From: Acidobacteriota bacterium
Lineage (GTDB): Bacteria; Acidobacteriota; Aminicenantia; Aminicenantales; Aminicenantaceae
DNA length: 36,318 nt
Direction of reading: 5' to 3'
Assembly: GCA_030669585.1 (NCBI GenBank)
Contig: DAOVDI010000014.1
Span: 1 to 36,318, forward strand
Part shown: piece by piece, positions 31,807 through 36,318 of the stretch
Layout: each line of letters opens with the position of its first letter
Numbering within the stretch: the first letter of the stretch is position 1
Made by a program: the position numbers and the translations under genes
The notes under the pieces: generated by a model
The model's input: only the letters and a program-made list of their open reading frames with translations
The model's database searches: none
Told to the model about the DNA's origin: nothing

Positions 31807-34800
31807 ATGATTCGACGGATTATCCGACGGCCGGTTACTGTATTTATGCTCATCACGGGCCTCTGCCTGCTGGGGGCTGTCTCCTTCCTGCAGCTTTCCT
31901 TCGAGCTTTTCCCGAACACCGAGCTTCCTCAACTGATCATCTATATATCCGGGCCGCAGAACGCCGATCCCGGCTATGTGGAACACTATGCAGTGATCCC
32001 GCTGGAGGGCGCCATCGCCGGGCTGGAAAATATCGAAAAAATCGAATCCTATGTGAGCAGCAGGCAGGCCACTATATTTGTTTACTATAACCAGTCCAGC
32101 CGCCAGAAATACGATTATCTGAAGCTCCAGGACAGGGTTGCAGCCGCTGCTGCCCAGCTGGAGGAGTCCTTCCAGGCGACTGTTGTCCAGACCAATCCTG
32201 AGCAGCTCTCCAATCAGTACCTCTCCTTTCAGGCCAGAGGGGAAGGCAGCCTGGATCAGATCCGCAGTGTTATCGATGAAAAGGTCATTCCCCAGCTAGA
32301 AACCATAGATGGGATGGCCAACGTCAACGTGTACGGCGGCAGCAAACGGTCCATCGAGATCGTGCTGGACAGCAAACAACTGGTCGAGTTTGGTTTGACG
32401 GTCAACCAGGTCGCCTCCCGTATCAACCAGCAGGCCGGAAAAAGGCAGTTCCTTGGAGTCGCCCGGGAGGGACGCCAGAGGTATTTCGTCAATCTGGTTA
32501 GCGAGTACACAGAAGTTCCCGATCTGCGTGATGTCGTGGTTAAAAACACGGGCCCCATAACACTGGGCCAGATCGCTGAAATCAGGGATGGTTGGGCGGA
32601 AGAGGAATCCATCTCGCGGATCAATGGTATGGAAGCCGTCACGGTCTCGCTGGTTCGCAGCTGGAACACAAACCTCCTTTCCCTGGCTGCCAAAACCCGG
32701 AAAACCATCTCAGACATCAACCGTCAGGTCAGCGCCGATGGGATCGAGCTTGTCATCCAGGTGGATGAAGCCCGGGTGATCGAAGACAACATCCAGTCCA
32801 TCCTTATGTTGGGCCTTTTAGGAAGCCTTCTGGCTATAGCCGTCCTCTGGGTATTTATACGTCGGCTCAAATTTGTTTTTATCATCGCTCTCAACATCCC
32901 CATCTCTGTCCTTATATCCATGAATCTTTTTTACGCGCTGGGGATCACTATCAACACACTTACGCTTGTGGGAATCGCCATCGCTGTGGGGATGCTGTTG
33001 GATAGCAGCATTGTTGTGTTGGAAAACATCAACCGCCACATTAATAGAAATTCGGATGCAGGTAATGCCGTAGTGAATGGGACCAATGAGGTACTGCGGG
33101 CCATAATCGCCGCCACACTGACCACAATCTGCATTTTCATCCCCTTTCTATTCTCCACCGAGCCTCTTGTGAAAACACTGGGCTGGCAGATCGGTGTGTC
33201 CATCATTGCCACCCTTCTCGTTTCTCTGGCCGTAGCCTTCCTTCTGATTCCCACCATCGCCTTTCGGATCCTTTCCGGGAAAAAAAAGTTCACACCTTCA
33301 CCTGCGCTCAGCCAAAAGCAGCGGCCCATGCAGATCTATACCGTACTTCTCAAGACAGGCCTGCGTTTTCCGGCGGGAACGCTGGCCGTATGTGTAGTGG
33401 CCTTTTTTATCAGCCTGGCCATCTGCCTGGGGCTCAGCATCAACGTTCCCCAAGAGGTCCCGCTTGACACATTCAATCTATATGCCATCCTCCCCTCAGG
33501 GACGACCCTGGAGACGGCGGATGAACAGGCCCGGAGGATGGATGAACGGCTGAAGGATATTCAGGAAATCAAGGAAAGGACAGACTCCATCCAGGAGGAC
33601 AATATTGTCCTGACATTTCAGCTGAAGGACAATTATGAAAAGATTGCCGGACGTCCCCTCGGGGAAATCAAGGACTCCATCCAAGAGATGCTGGAAGATG
33701 CCTTCCCCCGTATCGATTTTTCCTTTGAAGAACCCACCCAGAGTGCCGGCTTCCAGGGCAGTGGCGGCAGCGGCAAGGATTTCCAGCGGCTTCTCGGTAT
33801 GGGGGCTAGCCAGGAGAAGGTTATCCTCAGCGGACAAGACCTGGAGATCTTGGAGGCTATCGCTGACGATATCCAATACAATATAGAAAACCTCGATACC
33901 ATCAGATCGGTTAATACTAGCGTTTCCTACCAGCAGCCCAGCATCGATCTCCTCCTGGACAAGGCGGCACTCAAACATTTCGATGTGGAGCTCCAGTCAG
34001 TTATGAACGAGCTGAACACCTTCCAGAAGGAGATTTCCGTCACCGTCAAGTACATGGACGGTCCGGAAGAAGTGGACATCATCTTGAAGACCGAAGAGGA
34101 AGAGGAAAAAACCTCGGATGACCTCCGCAGGCTCCAGATCCCGGCCGCCACGGAAGGTCTGGTCCCTATCACCCAGATTTCCCAACTCTTGTATACGGCA
34201 GGCTACAGCCGGATCAGCCGGACAAACCAGGAAAAGCAGGTAACGGTGGCCTATCGGTTCGAGTCGGATATCGAGGATTCCAGCACCCTTCTGGATCAGG
34301 CCCGGGCAGAAATCGAAGCCATGGTCGCCGGTATCTACCCGCCTCCCGGCGTGGCCATCGAGGTGGCCCATGATAAAAGTGACGTTTCGGAATTTTACTT
34401 TCTGATCGGCATCGGAATACTTCTCATCTTCATGGTTCTTGCCTCCACTTTCGAATCATTGATTACCCCTTTTGTGATGATGTTCACCCTGCCCTTGGCC
34501 GCGGTGGGCGCCTTCCTGGCTCTCATCCTGACGGGGAACTCCATCTACAACGCCAACGCACTGATCGGGTTCCTGATCCTGCTGGGTGTTGTCGTCAATA
34601 ACGGCATCATACTGATCGACTACTCGCGCATCCTCCAGCGGAAAAAATTCCGCCTGTCCCGTGCCCTGATAACAGCTGGCCAGACACGGGTTCGGCCCAT
34701 TCTGATTACGGCAACGACCACCATCCTGGCCATGCTGCCCATCGCAATGGGCCGGGCGGAGTATATCTCCCAGATTGGCGCCCCTTTTGCCATCACTGTG

Positions 34801-35889
34801 ATAGGGGGGCTGGCCTTCGCCACCCTCTTTACCCTGGTCATCATCCCCACCGCTGCCTTCGGCCTGGACAACACACTACGCTGGCTGAACAGACTGCCGC
34901 TCAAAACCACGCTTCTGATGTTGGCCCTGTTTTTCCTGGGTCTGGTCCTGATAGTCAACACAATCCATTCGGTGCTCTGGCAGTTTGCCTATATACTTGG
35001 GCTTCTGGCCGCCGTGCCCGCCGGCACCTGGTTTGTCCGGACCAGCCTCCGCCGCAGCCGCACCCGGCTCTTCGCCGATGATGTGCCCATCACCATCACC
35101 ATCCGCAATGTTTCCAAAGTATATGATGACTTTATCAAATTCGCCAAAGAATGGAGAAAAGGGCGCAAAGACCGGGGGACATCATCAGGAAGCCTTCCTT
35201 TTAAGGAGCGGCTGGCCCGATGGTTTTATCTCCTGCCCCTCTATGCCTTTCTGGTCTTCTTCCTGTTCTTTTACATCAGGGGAGGATTGTGGCGGCTGAT
35301 TCTGATCGTGGTTTTCTACATGGCCAGTCTGAATATGTACCGCACCTTCAAACCTGCACAGGGACCGGCCCTCCGGTTGCGGGACAGGATATTCAATCTG
35401 GGAGAGAAGGTGGTTTGCTGGGGGCTTCCCATCCTCGTGCTCCTCTGGCTGAGGGGTTTGTGGCAGGATACATTTTCCGCTGTTTTCTTTGGCATGATCT
35501 GGTATCTGGCCATTCTTTTCCAGGCCGTGGCTAAACGTTTGGAGCAAAAGGGCGTCAATGTCGACCGCCTGACCGGCCGGTTCGGCCGGCTGCGGCGTGC
35601 CTTCTACAGATTTGTTCAAAGCGTCCCCCTAATCAGCCGCAAAAAGAAGCCTTTCGAGGCGCTGGACCAAATCTCCCTCTCCATTGGAAGCGGGATGTTT
35701 GGCCTAGTGGGACCCAACGGGGCGGGCAAAACCACCCTGATGCGCATTATCTGCGGCATCCTGGGCGCCAGCCGCGGTAAAGTGTCCTTCAATCACCTAA
35801 ACCTGGAGGAGCACAGGGAGGAACTTCAGGCCCTGATCGGATATCTACCCCAGGAATTCGGCACCTATGAAAACATGACCGCCGTCTAG
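31807..35889 (+). CDS. RND permease with C-terminal extra TM segments and an ABC nucleotide-binding domain (interrupted by TAG)
   Basis: A 1,360-codon frame. Residues 1-~1035 are a complete RND permease; TM4 has GIAIAVGMLLDSSIVVLEN, with Asp399 followed by Ser. Two further TM segments (~1040-1083) lead to an ABC-domain first strand ITIRNVSKVYDD (~1093). About 175 residues with four hydrophobic segments (1139-1180 and 1202-1245) then intervene before the ABC fold resumes at FEALDQISLSIGSGMFGLVG, with Walker A GPNGAGKTT near 1301 and Q-loop GYLPQEFGTY. At 35887-35889 a TAG stops the frame where related ATPases have Glu (WEF in the ATPase at 18243). The frame then continues intact to the window edge with the remaining ATPase motifs. 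It begins 3 bp after the first RND gene. Confidence 0.85.
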   Translation: MIRRIIRRPVTVFMLITGLCLLGAVSFLQLSFELFPNTELPQLIIYISGPQNADPGYVEHYAVIPLEGAIAGLENIEKIESYVSSRQATIFVYYNQSSRQKYDYLKLQDRVAAAAAQLEESFQATVVQTNPEQLSNQYLSFQARGEGSLDQIRSVIDEKVIPQLETIDGMANVNVYGGSKRSIEIVLDSKQLVEFGLTVNQVASRINQQAGKRQFLGVAREGRQRYFVNLVSEYTEVPDLRDVVVKNTGPITLGQIAEIRDGWAEEESISRINGMEAVTVSLVRSWNTNLLSLAAKTRKTISDINRQVSADGIELVIQVDEARVIEDNIQSILMLGLLGSLLAIAVLWVFIRRLKFVFIIALNIPISVLISMNLFYALGITINTLTLVGIAIAVGMLLDSSIVVLENINRHINRNSDAGNAVVNGTNEVLRAIIAATLTTICIFIPFLFSTEPLVKTLGWQIGVSIIATLLVSLAVAFLLIPTIAFRILSGKKKFTPSPALSQKQRPMQIYTVLLKTGLRFPAGTLAVCVVAFFISLAICLGLSINVPQEVPLDTFNLYAILPSGTTLETADEQARRMDERLKDIQEIKERTDSIQEDNIVLTFQLKDNYEKIAGRPLGEIKDSIQEMLEDAFPRIDFSFEEPTQSAGFQGSGGSGKDFQRLLGMGASQEKVILSGQDLEILEAIADDIQYNIENLDTIRSVNTSVSYQQPSIDLLLDKAALKHFDVELQSVMNELNTFQKEISVTVKYMDGPEEVDIILKTEEEEEKTSDDLRRLQIPAATEGLVPITQISQLLYTAGYSRISRTNQEKQVTVAYRFESDIEDSSTLLDQARAEIEAMVAGIYPPPGVAIEVAHDKSDVSEFYFLIGIGILLIFMVLASTFESLITPFVMMFTLPLAAVGAFLALILTGNSIYNANALIGFLILLGVVVNNGIILIDYSRILQRKKFRLSRALITAGQTRVRPILITATTTILAMLPIAMGRAEYISQIGAPFAITVIGGLAFATLFTLVIIPTAAFGLDNTLRWLNRLPLKTTLLMLALFFLGLVLIVNTIHSVLWQFAYILGLLAAVPAGTWFVRTSLRRSRTRLFADDVPITITIRNVSKVYDDFIKFAKEWRKGRKDRGTSSGSLPFKERLARWFYLLPLYAFLVFFLFFYIRGGLWRLILIVVFYMASLNMYRTFKPAQGPALRLRDRIFNLGEKVVCWGLPILVLLWLRGLWQDTFSAVFFGMIWYLAILFQAVAKRLEQKGVNVDRLTGRFGRLRRAFYRFVQSVPLISRKKKPFEALDQISLSIGSGMFGLVGPNGAGKTTLMRIICGILGASRGKVSFNHLNLEEHREELQALIGYLPQEFGTYENMTAV

Positions 35890-36318
35890 TTTCTGGATTA
35901 CCAGGCCATGCTCAAAGGGATATTGAACAACGGGGATAGGGAGCGAATCGTCAGCACCGCGCTGGAATCCGTTCATCTCACGGATAACCGGGACCACAAG
36001 ATTGGGACATTTTCGGGCGGAATGAAGCAGCGCATAGGGATCGCCCAGACCTTACTCAAGCTGCCCAGGGTCCTGGTTGTGGACGAGCCCACCGCAGGAC
36101 TGGACCCGAGGGAGAGGATCAAATTCCGCAATCTATTGAGTGAGCTGGCCAAGGACCGCATCGTGATCTTTTCCACCCACATCATCGAGGACATCTCCAG
36201 CTCCTGCAACAAGCTGGCCGTTCTGCTGGAGGGCAGAGTCAAGTTCGTCGGCACCCCCAAGGAACTGGTCGAACGGACCCGGGGAAATATCTGGCAGGCC
36301 AATATCCCGGAAGGTGAT
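35890..36318 (+). pseudogene. Remainder of the ABC nucleotide-binding domain downstream of the amber codon (runs off window)
   Basis: The same frame as the RND-ABC gene continues after the TAG without another stop to the end of the window. It encodes FLDYQAMLKGI, signature FSGGMKQRIG, Walker B LVVDEPTAGLDP, the H-loop STHIIEDISS and a C-terminal domain start. The first ATG after the stop (35908) has no ribosome binding site and would miss Walker A, so this part has no function unless the TAG is read through, is a sequencing error, or assembles as a split domain. The gene continues beyond 36318, and by analogy with the first ATPase an ABC-2 permease may follow. Confidence 0.75.

Noticed and set aside
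31302-32090. A 262-codon plus-strand frame overlapping the end of the first RND gene and the start of the second
   Set aside because: It is a shifted frame over conserved RND sequence; its His/Pro/Gly-rich product has no recognisable domain.
35884-35892. Pyrrolysine at the amber codon
   Set aside because: The aligned residue in the related ATPase is an ordinary Glu in the Q-loop to signature region, not a site known for Pyl; a point mutation is the simpler account. It is still listed as a check in the findings.

Overview
The window looks like part of the chromosome of an anaerobic, Gram-negative (diderm) bacterium. The anaerobe call rests on a compact oxygen and superoxide detoxification operon: flavin reductase-rubredoxin fusion, flavodiiron protein, two-iron-type desulfoferrodoxin and rubrerythrin. 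The diderm call rests on a TolC-type outer-membrane protein, a lipoprotein adaptor and two RND permeases. Desulfobacterota-like or Aminicenantes/Acidobacteriota-like lineages fit the gene mix, but the sequence alone does not settle the phylum.

Layout. (1) 1-281: end of a gene entering from the left. (2) 409-6374: carbohydrate region. A plus-strand KDPG-aldolase-type gene converges on a six-gene minus-strand operon: RmlA-type nucleotidyltransferase, aldo/keto reductase, GHMP kinase, D-lyxose-isomerase-like cupin, NagB-like deaminase/isomerase and PIG-L deacetylase. (3) 6485-10645: AT-rich plus-strand oxidative-stress operon headed by a PerR/Fur-type regulator whose promoter is covered by palindromes; it ends with a two-TM protein of unknown function. 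(4) 10646-15288: AT-rich accessory zone with a flavodoxin-like protein, an Ogg2-type DNA glycosylase, two internally deleted transposase relics (IS1-like and IS91-like), a secreted protein with two CARDB-like repeats, and a BrnT/BrnA toxin-antitoxin pair. (5) 15289-17347: secreted protein, ECF sigma factor and zinc-finger anti-sigma-like membrane protein. (6) 17604-18168: BlaI/MecI-type repressor with its palindromic operators, followed by a BlaR1-like gene cut to a stub. (7) 18243-36318: a clearly more GC-rich operon of transport genes that runs off the right edge.

The last region is the most remarkable. It encodes an ABC ATPase and two tandem ~1,130-residue proteins, each joining an ABC-2-type membrane domain to a large M1-peptidase-like ectodomain without the HExxH zinc site and then to a golvesin-like beta domain. 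These are followed by a TolC-like channel, a lipoprotein membrane-fusion protein, an RND permease, and a second RND permease whose C-terminus continues into an ABC nucleotide-binding domain. That ABC domain is itself split by a hydrophobic insertion and carries an in-frame amber codon. An 87-bp scar between the two large permease genes keeps the first 22 codons of the ATPase gene, which shows that an [ATPase-permease] unit was duplicated and the second ATPase deleted. Taken together, the locus appears to encode a hybrid ABC/RND envelope export machine. I do not recognise it as a described system.

I saw no rRNA, tRNA or CRISPR array. All family calls come from reading motifs in translated sequence; no database search was run.
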